Part shown: positions 51,195 through 60,298 of the stretch, piece after piece
Numbering within the stretch: position 1 is the stretch's first letter
How the letters are laid out: the number at the start of each line of letters is the position of its first letter
Assembly (NCBI RefSeq): GCF_003946405.1
Contig: NZ_RHOG01000002.1
Coordinates: 62,001 to 126,000, forward strand
Reading direction: 5' to 3'
Length of the DNA stretch: 64,000 nucleotides
Source: Lacticaseibacillus yichunensis
Lineage (GTDB): Bacteria; Bacillota; Bacilli; Lactobacillales; Lactobacillaceae
Notes under the pieces: model-generated
Databases searched by the model: none
Told to the model about the DNA's origin: nothing
The model's input: the letters and a program-made list of their open reading frames with translations, nothing else
Position numbers and translations under genes: made by a program

Positions 51195-52256
51195 ATGACA
51201 TTTCGAGATTACCTGCGCGATCACCTGCCGCATCTCCTCTTTTTCTTCGGCGGGTTGTTGCTCCTGTCGATCGGCCTGTGGCTGGATCCGCAGCATCGCA
51301 TCGCCTTTTCCACGTTTGGCTACCTCGACTTGTTGTTGACGCTTCTGCTTTGCGGCTTTGGCCTGTGGCGGTTCAGCCGAGAGCGCCGTTTTTTCGCGCA
51401 ACTGCAGGCGCGCCGCACCGCCGGCCCCGATGCGCTTAACTGGCGCATGCCGGTCAGCGGCTCGCAGCGGGAAAAATTGATTGCTGAAAGTCTCAACAGT
51501 CTGCTTCAAGCGCATCAACAACAGCTCTCTGCCTTGATTGCCCGCCAGCAAGATCAAAAGACGTTCATCGACTCCTGGGTCCATGAGATCAAAGTGCCAC
51601 TGGCAGCGGTGGAACTGCTGACGGACAGCCTAGATGGTCAGGCGCCCGAAGTGTCCCTCAATCAGATCGCCTTGCAACTCGACAAGATCGACCAAAATGT
51701 GGAACAAGTCCTGTATTACTCACGCCTGGACAGTTTTTCCCGCGATTACCTACTGCAGGAGTATGATCTCGGCACCCTGGTCAATGAAGTGGTTGTCAGC
51801 CAGCGCAACAGCTTCATTGCCGGCCGGCTGAGTTTTGCCCTCACCGGCGACAAGGCCAGCGTGGTGACCGATGAAAAATGGCTCCGTTTTATTTTCACCC
51901 AGCTGGTCAGCAACGCAATCAAGTATAGCGCGCCAGGTGGCAAGATCACCGCGACCATCGCTCAGGCAAGCCACGAAGTCACCCTGACGTTGACGGATAC
52001 AGGCATCGGCATTCCCCAAGACGAATTGCACCGCGTGTTTGAAAAAGGCTTCACCGGCACGAACGGGCGCAATGCCAATCAAAAATCCACCGGCCTGGGC
52101 CTTTTTCTTGCCGCCCAGCTCGCGGAAAAGCTTGGCCATTCCCTGACGCTCACCTCCACAGTCGGGCAAGGGACGGCCGTCACCATTCATTTCACCCATC
52201 TCAAGTATTACGACCAGGAAGGTGCGACCCTGCACAAGCCCGCGGTCCATCAGTAA
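51195..52256 (+). CDS. Intramembrane-sensing histidine kinase (BceS-like)
   Basis: 353 aa. Two close membrane segments (about 13-30 and 43-60) with almost no extracellular loop, as in BceS kinases that rely on the transporter for sensing. H130 in SWVHEIKVP is the phosphoacceptor. The ATPase domain has N-box NAIKYS, DTGIGIP and GLGLFLA. AAAGGA precedes ATG. Confidence 0.92.
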   Translation: MTFRDYLRDHLPHLLFFFGGLLLLSIGLWLDPQHRIAFSTFGYLDLLLTLLLCGFGLWRFSRERRFFAQLQARRTAGPDALNWRMPVSGSQREKLIAESLNSLLQAHQQQLSALIARQQDQKTFIDSWVHEIKVPLAAVELLTDSLDGQAPEVSLNQIALQLDKIDQNVEQVLYYSRLDSFSRDYLLQEYDLGTLVNEVVVSQRNSFIAGRLSFALTGDKASVVTDEKWLRFIFTQLVSNAIKYSAPGGKITATIAQASHEVTLTLTDTGIGIPQDELHRVFEKGFTGTNGRNANQKSTGLGLFLAAQLAEKLGHSLTLTSTVGQGTAVTIHFTHLKYYDQEGATLHKPAVHQ

Positions 52257-52267
52257 GGAGGCGCGTC

Positions 52268-52981
52268 ATGCTCACAGCAGCACTCACATTTTCACAATGG
52301 GTCTGGATGGAAAAACTCAGCACGATCTGGATTCCTGTCTGCATGTTTGGCGGCGGCGCCTTGATCCTGGTCGCCGCATTCAGCGCAATCTACCAACAGC
52401 GGTCCCTGGTGAAAAAATGGTTCCTCGGTATCTCCATCACATTGATCGGCGTTGCGACGATCAGTGGCCTGGTCATGTGGCATTTGATTCAGCCGTATCG
52501 GACCTTGTTGCCATATGTGTCGGCGCGGGTGCGCGTCGAAAAAGTTGAGCTTGGCCGACTGGTCCCCTTAGATGGGAATGAAGTAGCCACCATGTCCCGC
52601 CTCAACAACTGGCGCGATCTCGACAAGTTGCCGATGTATCAACGCCAGACAGTCGCGCAGCCCGTCAAATACCTCGGGCAGTCGAACAACACGGAATATT
52701 TTGAGTTAGCCAACAAGATCTTCTCCTTTTCAGGCAAGGTGCAGATTGCGCCCGGAAAAGAGACGGAATTGATCGGCTACCAGTTCACCCTCAGCGACCG
52801 GCGCTACACCAAGCTAGGCTTCATCGATCCGTCCGGCATCTCCACCACCACCCTGGCCATCGCCCCTGCACAAAAAAAGCGGACCTATGAGCCGCCTTCC
52901 ACGGTCAAGATCCACTATTTGCAACAAGATGGCGGCCAATGGTTAGGCGAAAACGACGGGTCCGTCGACGACCCAGACTAA
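52268..52981 (+). CDS. Membrane protein downstream of the kinase, unknown function
   Basis: 237 aa, not recognised. Two membrane segments (about 18-41 and 50-71) and a ~165-residue outside-facing domain with LGRLVPLDGNEVATM and SGISTTTLAIAP. AAGGAGG lies six bases before ATG and only 11 bases separate it from the kinase, so it belongs to the same operon. An accessory sensor or a target of the system is possible; there is no direct evidence. Confidence 0.75.
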   Translation: MLTAALTFSQWVWMEKLSTIWIPVCMFGGGALILVAAFSAIYQQRSLVKKWFLGISITLIGVATISGLVMWHLIQPYRTLLPYVSARVRVEKVELGRLVPLDGNEVATMSRLNNWRDLDKLPMYQRQTVAQPVKYLGQSNNTEYFELANKIFSFSGKVQIAPGKETELIGYQFTLSDRRYTKLGFIDPSGISTTTLAIAPAQKKRTYEPPSTVKIHYLQQDGGQWLGENDGSVDDPD

Positions 52982-52991
52982 GCGCCGCGCC

Positions 52992-53564
52992 TTACCGTTT
53001 CAGATTCGCCCAGATCTTGACCTCACCTGCTTCAAGGCTTGCCGGGACATCGATGATGCGCTGATTGGCACTGCCGCGAAATTGCAAAGTGAGGTCTTTT
53101 TCTGCTTCCAGGAACCGGCCATCGACTAAAATATCGAGCAGGCCCAGCAGTTCGAGTTTGTCGGGCGACTCCACCAACAATTCATCCCATTTGTACCCCG
53201 TCCAGCTCCAGATGTCTTTTGTGTGGCCAAATTCGGCCCGCACCCGGCGGCAGAGCTGCAAGCAGACCTGGGTATTCAAAAAGGGTTCCCCGCCAAGTAG
53301 CGTCAGGCCCTGCACATAAGGTTGCGCCAAATCGGCGATGATCTGATCTTCAAGTGTCTGGGTATAAGGCGACCCATAGCGAAAATTCTGCGCGACCTTG
53401 TTGTAACAACCCGGGCAGGCAAACTTGCAGCCGGAGACATAAAGGCTGCAACGGACCCCTTCCCCGTCGACAAACGTGAAGGGCTTATAACTGGCCACGT
53501 TGCCAAGCGAGAGATCGCTGGCCAGCCATTCCTGGGGCTGAGGATCATTTGGTTTTGTGAGCAT
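52992..53564 (-). CDS. nrdG: Anaerobic ribonucleotide reductase activating protein
   Basis: 190 aa radical-SAM activase. The cluster motif is SGCKFACPGCYNK (C46, C50, C53), followed by GGEPFLN (SAM site). It puts the glycyl radical on NrdD. The start ATG 53562-53564 is nine bases after AAAGGA; the in-frame ATG three codons earlier abuts that site. It overlaps the upstream short NrdD-like gene by 20 bases. No full nrdD is in the window. Confidence 0.93.
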   Translation of the reverse strand: MLTKPNDPQPQEWLASDLSLGNVASYKPFTFVDGEGVRCSLYVSGCKFACPGCYNKVAQNFRYGSPYTQTLEDQIIADLAQPYVQGLTLLGGEPFLNTQVCLQLCRRVRAEFGHTKDIWSWTGYKWDELLVESPDKLELLGLLDILVDGRFLEAEKDLTLQFRGSANQRIIDVPASLEAGEVKIWANLKR

Positions 53565-54351
53565 CGTCGTCATTCCTTTCGATAAAACTGAGGTGCAGAT
53601 GCGGCCGCGGGGCAGCTACCTGCCGCTCCGGCGCGATGACCCCACTGGCAGTAAGGCGGAGCACCTCGCCTTTTGCTTGATCCGCCTCGCCGCATTGCGG
53701 GCAGCGATAACCCCCGCCGATGTGGCTGAAGCGGCCCTGGAAGCCGCAGACAAAGCAGCGGTCGCGCGGCGCATCGAGTAAAATGGCGCGCGCATGATGG
53801 CGGGCGAACTGCCAACTGGCGATCAGCGCCGCCGGATTTTCCGTCAGGTCTGGCAACTGCATGACCAGCCGCGTTGGATGCGCGGCCCCCGCCCATTGAA
53901 ACAGGGTCTCAGCCGTGCGCGTCTCGGTCGGCAGGGCCATTGCTAGTTCCGCCGGCGTGCCGGTCCACAAGCTGGGCGTCAAAAAGCGAGCCGCGCATTG
54001 GGCCAGCAGTGGCAGGTAGGACGGCGCCGCAACTGCCTCGGGCCAGCTGAACCAAAGCTGGGGGCCAAACAGTCGGTGATGTGGCCCATCCCCTGCCAGC
54101 AGCCTGGTCAAGATGGCCATCTGAAGCAAACCGTCACCGCCCACTAAGACCGTTTTTTGCCGATCGGCGGACAGCAGGCGGGCCGCAAGCTGATCGGCGG
54201 TTACCGACGAAAGTGAAGCCGGGGCATCCCCAATCAGCGCCAAGATCGCAGGGCCTGGGGTCGCAAGCCACCGGGTGATGGCATTTTCCAGCTGGCCCGG
54301 ACAGCCGGTGAGCAGTGGCCCAGCCGCCGAGCGTTGTGCACTCCCATTCAT
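53545..54351 (-). CDS. Short protein with an NrdD-like zinc and radical-loop tail
   Basis: 268 aa. Residues 196-245 look like the end of class III ribonucleotide reductase: DRCFVCGFQG...YRCPQCG gives four zinc cysteines (C199, C202, C217, C220), then RLTASGVIAP where NrdD has the radical loop (C/S-G-Y-L-G), with G237 a possible equivalent. The N-terminal 195 residues are not the NrdD barrel: no ATP cone or active-site cysteines are recognisable, and I do not know them. It overlaps nrdG. The start ATG 54349-54351 has GGGG nine bases upstream. Confidence 0.7.
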   Translation of the reverse strand: MNGSAQRSAAGPLLTGCPGQLENAITRWLATPGPAILALIGDAPASLSSVTADQLAARLLSADRQKTVLVGGDGLLQMAILTRLLAGDGPHHRLFGPQLWFSWPEAVAAPSYLPLLAQCAARFLTPSLWTGTPAELAMALPTETRTAETLFQWAGAAHPTRLVMQLPDLTENPAALIASWQFARHHARAILLDAPRDRCFVCGFQGRFSHIGGGYRCPQCGEADQAKGEVLRLTASGVIAPERQVAAPRPHLHLSFIERNDDDAHKTK

Positions 54352-54415
54352 CGCCGTCACCCCCTCGTGTCCTGTTTAATATACCACAAGCCCGCTAGAT
54401 ATCGTGCACGCTTGT

Positions 54416-54462
54416 AAAAAAAAGCGATGGTCCCACAAGATATGGGGTCATCGCTTTTTTGT
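54416..54462. terminator. Bidirectional terminator between purD and the NrdD-like gene
   Basis: AGCGATGGTCCCA (54423-54435) pairs with TGGGGTCATCGCT (54443-54455), with A8 and T6 runs on the two sides. Confidence 0.88.
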
Positions 54463-54467
54463 CTAAT

Positions 54468-55706
54468 TCAGGCCAGCGCGTGCCAACCGATGTCGCTGCG
54501 ACACGCCAGCGTGCCCTGCAGCGCGGTCATGCGCGCATAGGCCTCGGCTTGGGCCTCCGCGAGATCTGCGCCTGCGCCAATAACGGTGAAGATGCGCCCG
54601 CCACTGGATTTGAGGCCATCCGCCCCGCGCGCCACCCCCGCGGGAACCCACCACGTGCGCTGGTGCGCATCCGGGAGAACCACTGGAACGCTGGGCCGCG
54701 TCGCTTCTGGATAGCCTGGATGCACCGCCACGACGCCACAATACGTCTGGCCATCCAGTCGGAGCGTCGGTTGCTTGCCCGCAAGCAGGTCTTGGATCAA
54801 TTGGTAAAAATCGTTTTGAATCTGTGGGAGCAACACCTGGGTCTCCGGATCGCCAAAGCGCAGGTTGTACTCAAGAATTTTCGGCCCGGCCGCGGTGAAC
54901 ATCAGGCCAATGTAGAGCACCCCGCAGCCGTACAGCCCATCCACGGTCATGCCGGCCAAGGTCTGGTCGACCAGCGCGCGGGCCTGATCTCGTTGTGCCT
55001 GGGAAAACTGAGGCGCAGGAGAATATGCCCCCATGCCGCCCGTGTTTGGCCCCTCATCATGGTCGAAGCGTCGCTTATGATCCTGCGAAAGCGGCAAGAT
55101 CACGCGGCTCATGCCATTGAAGAGCGCCATCACCGAGACCTCTTCGCCGCTCAGATATTCCTCGAGCAACACAGCCGCATAGGGATTATCCGCATAGGCC
55201 TTGGCCAGTGCCGCATTGGCGGTGACCAGATCGAGGGCCACGGTGACCCCCTTGCCAGCGGCCAACCCGTTTTCCTTGATCACGACGGGCACGCCACCCT
55301 TGGCCAATTGCGCTTGCGCCTCCTGAAGCGAATGCACGAGCGTCGCCTGGGCGGTCGGCAACTGGTGCCGCGCCATGAACGCCTTGGCGAACTCTTTTGA
55401 GCTTTCCAGTTGCGCGATCTGCTGGGTCGGCCCAAAAACAGGCAACCCCGCCTGGGAAAAAGCATCCACAATGCCCGCTGCAAGTGGCGCTTCAGGGCCG
55501 ATGAAGGTCAGGGCCACATGCTGCCGGGCAAATTCGATCAAGCTGGCCTGATCATTTTCCGTGACCGGTACGGTGGTCAGCCCCAATAGCGGCATGCCGG
55601 CATTCCCCGGCGCCACAAAGACCTGATCCACTTCAGGCGCCGCCAAGAACGCTTTGCCCAGGGCACTTTCTCGCGCGCCATTGCCGACGATCAACACATT
55701 GACCAT
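54468..55706 (-). CDS. purD: Phosphoribosylamine--glycine ligase (GAR synthetase)
   Basis: 412 aa ATP-grasp ligase, second step of purine synthesis. N-terminal GNGARESALGKA, ATP-grasp loop KENGLAAGKGVTVA, and NTGGMGAYSPAP with ENRFGDPE-type motif (EYNLRFGDPETQ). It ends the pur operon at a strong terminator. AAAGGAAG precedes ATG. Confidence 0.96.
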   Translation of the reverse strand: MVNVLIVGNGARESALGKAFLAAPEVDQVFVAPGNAGMPLLGLTTVPVTENDQASLIEFARQHVALTFIGPEAPLAAGIVDAFSQAGLPVFGPTQQIAQLESSKEFAKAFMARHQLPTAQATLVHSLQEAQAQLAKGGVPVVIKENGLAAGKGVTVALDLVTANAALAKAYADNPYAAVLLEEYLSGEEVSVMALFNGMSRVILPLSQDHKRRFDHDEGPNTGGMGAYSPAPQFSQAQRDQARALVDQTLAGMTVDGLYGCGVLYIGLMFTAAGPKILEYNLRFGDPETQVLLPQIQNDFYQLIQDLLAGKQPTLRLDGQTYCGVVAVHPGYPEATRPSVPVVLPDAHQRTWWVPAGVARGADGLKSSGGRIFTVIGAGADLAEAQAEAYARMTALQGTLACRSDIGWHALA

Positions 55707-55723
55707 GTTTGCCTTCCTTTCGC

Positions 55724-57253
55724 CTAGTGCCGGAAATGCCGCACGCCGGTCGTGACCATCGCGATGCCGTAACGGTCCGCCATGGCGATCGAATCCGCGT
55801 CCTTGATGCTGCCACCGGGTTGAATGATCGCCTTGATGTCATGCTTGGCGGCATATTCGACACAGTCATCCATCGGGAAAAAGGCATCCGAGGCCATCAC
55901 CGCGCCGGCAAAATTCTTTTTCTGCTGGGCTTCGGTCAGCGCCAGTTCAACGGAGCCGATGCGGTTCATTTGCCCTGCGCCAATGCCGAGGGTCTGACCA
56001 TCTTTTGCCACCACGATTGCATTGCTCTTCACATGCTTGACGACCTGTTGCGCAAAAAGTAGCGACTTGATCTGATCAGGCGTTGGCTGCACCTTCGTGA
56101 CGACAGTCAGATCCGCTGCCGTTTCGATTGCCGCATCACTTTCCTGGCGAAGCAACCCACCCAGCACAGAAACAGTCTCCAGATGCGGGACGTTCGGGGT
56201 GTCGCTGAGTTGAATCTGAATCAGGCGCACATTTTTCTTCTTCGCCAACACCGCAAAGGCATCATCGTCAAACGCCGGGGCCATGATCAGCTCCAAAAAC
56301 AGTGCGTGCATCTTTTCAGCGGTAGCCAGATCAACTGGGCGATTCAAGGCGATGATGCCACCGAAAATCGACATCGGATCGGCCTCATAGGCTTTGTCCC
56401 AGGCCGCCTCGATCGTCTCGCCTTCCCCGATTCCGCACGGGTTCATGTGCTTCACAGCAACCACGGTCGGGGCGCTGAATTCGTTGACCATCGCCAGCGC
56501 CGCATCCGCATCCTTGATGTTGTTGTAGGACAACTCTTTGCCATGCAGCTGCGTGCCGCTTGCCAGTGAAGCCTTAGGAGGATTTGGAACGGCATAAAAG
56601 GCCGCGTTTTGATGACTATTTTCACCATAGCGCAAGGACTGCTTCTTCACATACGTTGGGGTAAAAGTCGCAGGAAATGGCTCGGGATCCAGGTACGCGG
56701 CGATCTGGGCGTCATAGGCCGCGGTCGTCGCAAAGACTTTCGCAGCAAGCTGGCGGCGAAGCGCGGCATCATCGGCATCGAGGCCGGCCAGCACGGCTTC
56801 GTAATCGGCCGGATCCACCACGGCCCACACGCTGTCGCTGTTTTTGGCGGCCGCACGCAGGGCACTCGGGCCGCCGATGTCGATCTGCTCGATTGCCTCG
56901 GGACGGGTCACATCTGGTTTTTGAATCGTCTCAGCAAATGGATAGAGGTTCACGCAGATCACATCGATCGGGGTGATCTCATGTGCCGCGAGCGCCGCCA
57001 TGTGCGCAGGCTCGTCGCGCTTCGCCAAGATGCCGGCGTGAATGCGTGGATGCAAGGTCTTCACGCGGCCGTCGAGCATCTCCGGAAACCCGGTGACCTC
57101 ATCGACGCCTGTCACCGCCAAACCGGCTGCCTCGAGCACTTTCTTGGTGCCGCCCGTCGAGACCAGTTCAAAGCCTCGCGCCAAAAGCCCGGCGGCAAAT
57201 TCCGTCAATCCCGTTTTGTCAGAAACACTAAGCAATGCACGTTTCACAGTCAA
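55724..57253 (-). CDS. purH: Bifunctional AICAR transformylase/IMP cyclohydrolase
   Basis: 509 aa, last two steps to IMP. The N-terminal cyclohydrolase has [10 protein letters not shown] and ELVSTGGT; the C-terminal transformylase has [14 protein letters not shown] and KHMNPCG (catalytic K/H). The start TTG 57251-57253 is four bases after AAGGAG and overlaps the purN stop; GTG two codons later (57247) is an alternative. Confidence 0.96.
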   Translation of the reverse strand: MTVKRALLSVSDKTGLTEFAAGLLARGFELVSTGGTKKVLEAAGLAVTGVDEVTGFPEMLDGRVKTLHPRIHAGILAKRDEPAHMAALAAHEITPIDVICVNLYPFAETIQKPDVTRPEAIEQIDIGGPSALRAAAKNSDSVWAVVDPADYEAVLAGLDADDAALRRQLAAKVFATTAAYDAQIAAYLDPEPFPATFTPTYVKKQSLRYGENSHQNAAFYAVPNPPKASLASGTQLHGKELSYNNIKDADAALAMVNEFSAPTVVAVKHMNPCGIGEGETIEAAWDKAYEADPMSIFGGIIALNRPVDLATAEKMHALFLELIMAPAFDDDAFAVLAKKKNVRLIQIQLSDTPNVPHLETVSVLGGLLRQESDAAIETAADLTVVTKVQPTPDQIKSLLFAQQVVKHVKSNAIVVAKDGQTLGIGAGQMNRIGSVELALTEAQQKKNFAGAVMASDAFFPMDDCVEYAAKHDIKAIIQPGGSIKDADSIAMADRYGIAMVTTGVRHFRH

Positions 57254-57819
57254 AACACTCCTTTTTCAATGAGGTGGTCCACAGTTGTCGGCAATAGGTG
57301 GTGCTCTACTTCATGAATCCGTGTTTCAAGGGTGGCCAACGTGTCATCCGGCCGCATGCGCACCGGCTCTTGGGCAATGATGCGCCCCGAATCGATGCCG
57401 GCATCCACAAAATGCACCGTTACGCCGGTCACTTTGACGCCATAGGCAAACGCATCCGCGATGCCGGAACGCCCCGGAAAACTTGGAAGCAGGGCCGGAT
57501 GCAAGTTGATGATGCGCTCGGGAAAAGCGGCTAACAGCGTCGGGCCGATGATGCGCATGAAGCCGGCCAGCACCAGCCCATCCGCCTGAGGTAACCGCGC
57601 CACCAGCGCCGCTTCCGCTGCCGCTTTGGTCGGGTAGGCGCGATAGTCGATCAGAATCGTCGGCACGTGTGCCGCCTCGGCCTTGGCCAACACCGGCGCG
57701 GCTTTGTGGTCGCAAACAAGACCGACGAGCGCGACATCGGGGCGGTCGGCAAAATACTCGGCCAGCGCCTCAAAATTAGAGCCTGTCCCAGAGGCAAAAA
57801 CAATCAAGCGCGTCGTCAT
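57250..57819 (-). CDS. purN: Phosphoribosylglycinamide formyltransferase
   Basis: 189 aa, formyl-tetrahydrofolate-dependent third step. [12 protein letters not shown] phosphate loop, GFMRIIGP, and [12 protein letters not shown] with the catalytic histidine. The start ATG 57817-57819 has GGAGG five bases upstream and overlaps the purM stop. Confidence 0.96.
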   Translation of the reverse strand: MTTRLIVFASGTGSNFEALAEYFADRPDVALVGLVCDHKAAPVLAKAEAAHVPTILIDYRAYPTKAAAEAALVARLPQADGLVLAGFMRIIGPTLLAAFPERIINLHPALLPSFPGRSGIADAFAYGVKVTGVTVHFVDAGIDSGRIIAQEPVRMRPDDTLATLETRIHEVEHHLLPTTVDHLIEKGVF

Positions 57820-58817
57820 GCTTGCCTCCATTCCACCGCGTCCTGCGTGCGATGCTGAACCGTCCCAAGGAGGCGGCTATGCGGCAAGGCCGCCTGGATC
57901 CGCGCCGCATTTTCTGGCGCGACCGCCAGTACCATGCCATACCCCAGGTTGAAGGTGCGGCGCATCTCGACCAAGCTGAGATCCCCGGCCGCTTGAATGC
58001 GCTGAAACAGTTCCGGCCAGGCCCATTCCGTCAGCACGGCGGCGCAGTCATACGGCAGCATGCGCGGCACATTTTCGGTGAAACCGCCGCCTGTGATGTG
58101 CGCGATGCCATGAATCAGGCCTTGGGCGATCAGCGGCTGCACTTCCTTGACGTAGATCGTCGTGGGACGCAGCAACGCATTTTTCAATTCGGTGCCATCC
58201 GACAACGGCCTTGCGTCGAGGTCCGTTTCCGCCAGCAACGCCCGGATCAGTGAGTACCCGTTACTATGGGCGCCGCTACTCGGCAGGCCGATCAACACAT
58301 CCCCTGGCGCGACCCCTTGAGGCAAGATCGCATCCGCCTCGGCCAGCCCGACCGCAAACCCAGCCAGGTCATAATGGCCCTGGGGATACATCCCCGGCAT
58401 CTCGGCCGTCTCCCCGCCAATCAGCGCCATGCCGGCCAGCGAACAGCCATACGCGATGCCGCGCACAACTGTCTCGACTTGGGCCGGCAACAATTTATCC
58501 GTCGCTAGGTAATCCAGGAAAAAGAGCGGCGTGGCGCCGTCAGCCAGCAGATCATTGGCCACCATTGCGACAAGGTCCACGCCGATGGTGTCATGCTGGT
58601 CACATTGAAGCGCCAACAGTAATTTGGTGCCGACCCCGTCCGTCGCCGCCATCATCACCGGCTTTTTGGCATGCGGCAAGCGGTATGCCGCGGAAAAGCC
58701 GCCCAGTCCGGCCAGCACCTGGTCGTTTTGCGTGGCTTTGGCAAGCGGCGCAATGCGCGAAACAACCTCATCGCCGGCTGCGATATCGACCCCTGCGCTT
58801 TTATAATCATGCGTCAC
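57816..58817 (-). CDS. purM: Phosphoribosylformylglycinamidine cyclo-ligase
   Basis: 333 aa AIR synthetase. TDGVGTKLLLA, DLVAMVANDLL, GGETAEMPG and HITGGGFTEN are the family blocks; the N-terminal YKSAGVDI opens the fold. Four-base overlaps with both purF and purN show tight coupling. Confidence 0.96.
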   Translation of the reverse strand: MTHDYKSAGVDIAAGDEVVSRIAPLAKATQNDQVLAGLGGFSAAYRLPHAKKPVMMAATDGVGTKLLLALQCDQHDTIGVDLVAMVANDLLADGATPLFFLDYLATDKLLPAQVETVVRGIAYGCSLAGMALIGGETAEMPGMYPQGHYDLAGFAVGLAEADAILPQGVAPGDVLIGLPSSGAHSNGYSLIRALLAETDLDARPLSDGTELKNALLRPTTIYVKEVQPLIAQGLIHGIAHITGGGFTENVPRMLPYDCAAVLTEWAWPELFQRIQAAGDLSLVEMRRTFNLGYGMVLAVAPENAARIQAALPHSRLLGTVQHRTQDAVEWRQA

Positions 58818-60298
58818 GCTGACACCTCCGCGATATTGATTGCCAAATGACTCAGTTCCTCACTCAGATGCGGCTGGTAATCATCCAGCGGCGTCGGGTA
58901 TTCGCCAGTGAAGTAGGCGACACAAAGGCCACCATTCGGCGCGGTGGTCTTGAGTCCAATACTGGCTTCAAGGCCGGCGACGGATAAAAAGCCCAGCGAA
59001 TCGACGCCGAGAATCGCCTTCATCTGACTGACACTGTGATTAGCCGCAAATAATTCTTTTGTCGTCTGAATATCGATGCCATAAAAACATGGGAAACGCA
59101 GCGGCGGACTGGCGATACGCAGATGCACCTCTTTGGCCCCGGCATCCTTGAGCAGTTGGACCAGCTGAATCGCCGTGGTTCCTCGCACGATCGAGTCATC
59201 GATCAACACGATGCGTTTGCCTGCAACCACTGCCGGTACAGCACTGAGCTTGAGCCGAACACTGCGCTCACGCAGCGCCTGAGTCGGTTGGATGAACGTA
59301 CGGGCAATGTATTGGCTCTTCACTAACCCAAGCTCATATGGAATGCCACTTTCCTGCGCATAGCCCAGCGCGGCCGAAAGTGAGGAATTCGGGACACCGA
59401 CCACGATGTCCGCATCGATCGGCTGCTCTTGAGCAAGGCGCCGCCCCATTTTTTCACGGGCCAGATGGACATTGACGCCATGAATCTCGGAATCCGGGCG
59501 GGCAAAATAAATGAACTCCATGGAACACACCGCCAGTTGGGTCTGGGTCGTAAAATGATCCCGCACCAAACCGGCATCCGTGATCTCGACCAACTCACCC
59601 GGCTCAACATCGAAGCAAAAAGTTGCGCCAACCGCAACCAGCGCCGCCGTTTCACTGCAAACGACATAACCGCCGCTTGGGAGCCGGCCGACCACTAAGG
59701 GCCGAAAGCCGTTGGGATCCACCGCCGCGTAAAGGCCGCTTTCAGTCAAGATCGCGAAGGCAAACCCACCATGGACCTGATTCAACGCCGCCTTCAACTG
59801 GCCGATAAAGGTCGAGGCAGGACTCCGCCGCACCAAATGCATCAAGACTTCGGTGTCACTGGTCGACTGAAAGATCGCCCCATTGGCCTCAAGCTGAGCG
59901 CGCAATGACGCTGCATTGGTCAAATTGCCGTTATGCGCCAGGGCGATCGCCGAATCGGTAAACCGAAACAGCAGCGGTTGAATGTTTTCCAAAATACGGC
60001 CGCCAGCCGTCGCGTAACGCACATGCCCTAATGCGGCATCCCCACGCAATTGCTGCAGGGAAGCCGGCTGAGCGAACACCTCCGCCACCAAGCCAAAGCC
60101 ATAATGCCGACGCAGGCCTTCTGGGGTCTTGCCGACAATGCCGGCGCCTTCTTGGCCGCGATGCTGCAGGGTGTGGAGCCCCAAATGCGTTAATTCAGCC
60201 GCATGTGGATCGCCCCAGACCCCAAAAACACCGCATTCCTCATTCAGGCTTTTGATCTCTTCCGGCGCAGTCCCGGTTGCGGTCACTTCAGTAGACAT
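58814..60298 (-). CDS. purF: Amidophosphoribosyltransferase
   Basis: 494 aa, committed step of purine synthesis. A ~21-residue propeptide precedes the catalytic C22 (EECGVFGVWG). The glutaminase domain has LQHRGQEGAG; the PRTase domain has VLIDDSIVRGTT. Feedback inhibition by nucleotides is expected for the family. It overlaps purL by 16 bases and purM by four. Confidence 0.97.
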   Translation of the reverse strand: MSTEVTATGTAPEEIKSLNEECGVFGVWGDPHAAELTHLGLHTLQHRGQEGAGIVGKTPEGLRRHYGFGLVAEVFAQPASLQQLRGDAALGHVRYATAGGRILENIQPLLFRFTDSAIALAHNGNLTNAASLRAQLEANGAIFQSTSDTEVLMHLVRRSPASTFIGQLKAALNQVHGGFAFAILTESGLYAAVDPNGFRPLVVGRLPSGGYVVCSETAALVAVGATFCFDVEPGELVEITDAGLVRDHFTTQTQLAVCSMEFIYFARPDSEIHGVNVHLAREKMGRRLAQEQPIDADIVVGVPNSSLSAALGYAQESGIPYELGLVKSQYIARTFIQPTQALRERSVRLKLSAVPAVVAGKRIVLIDDSIVRGTTAIQLVQLLKDAGAKEVHLRIASPPLRFPCFYGIDIQTTKELFAANHSVSQMKAILGVDSLGFLSVAGLEASIGLKTTAPNGGLCVAYFTGEYPTPLDDYQPHLSEELSHLAINIAEVSA

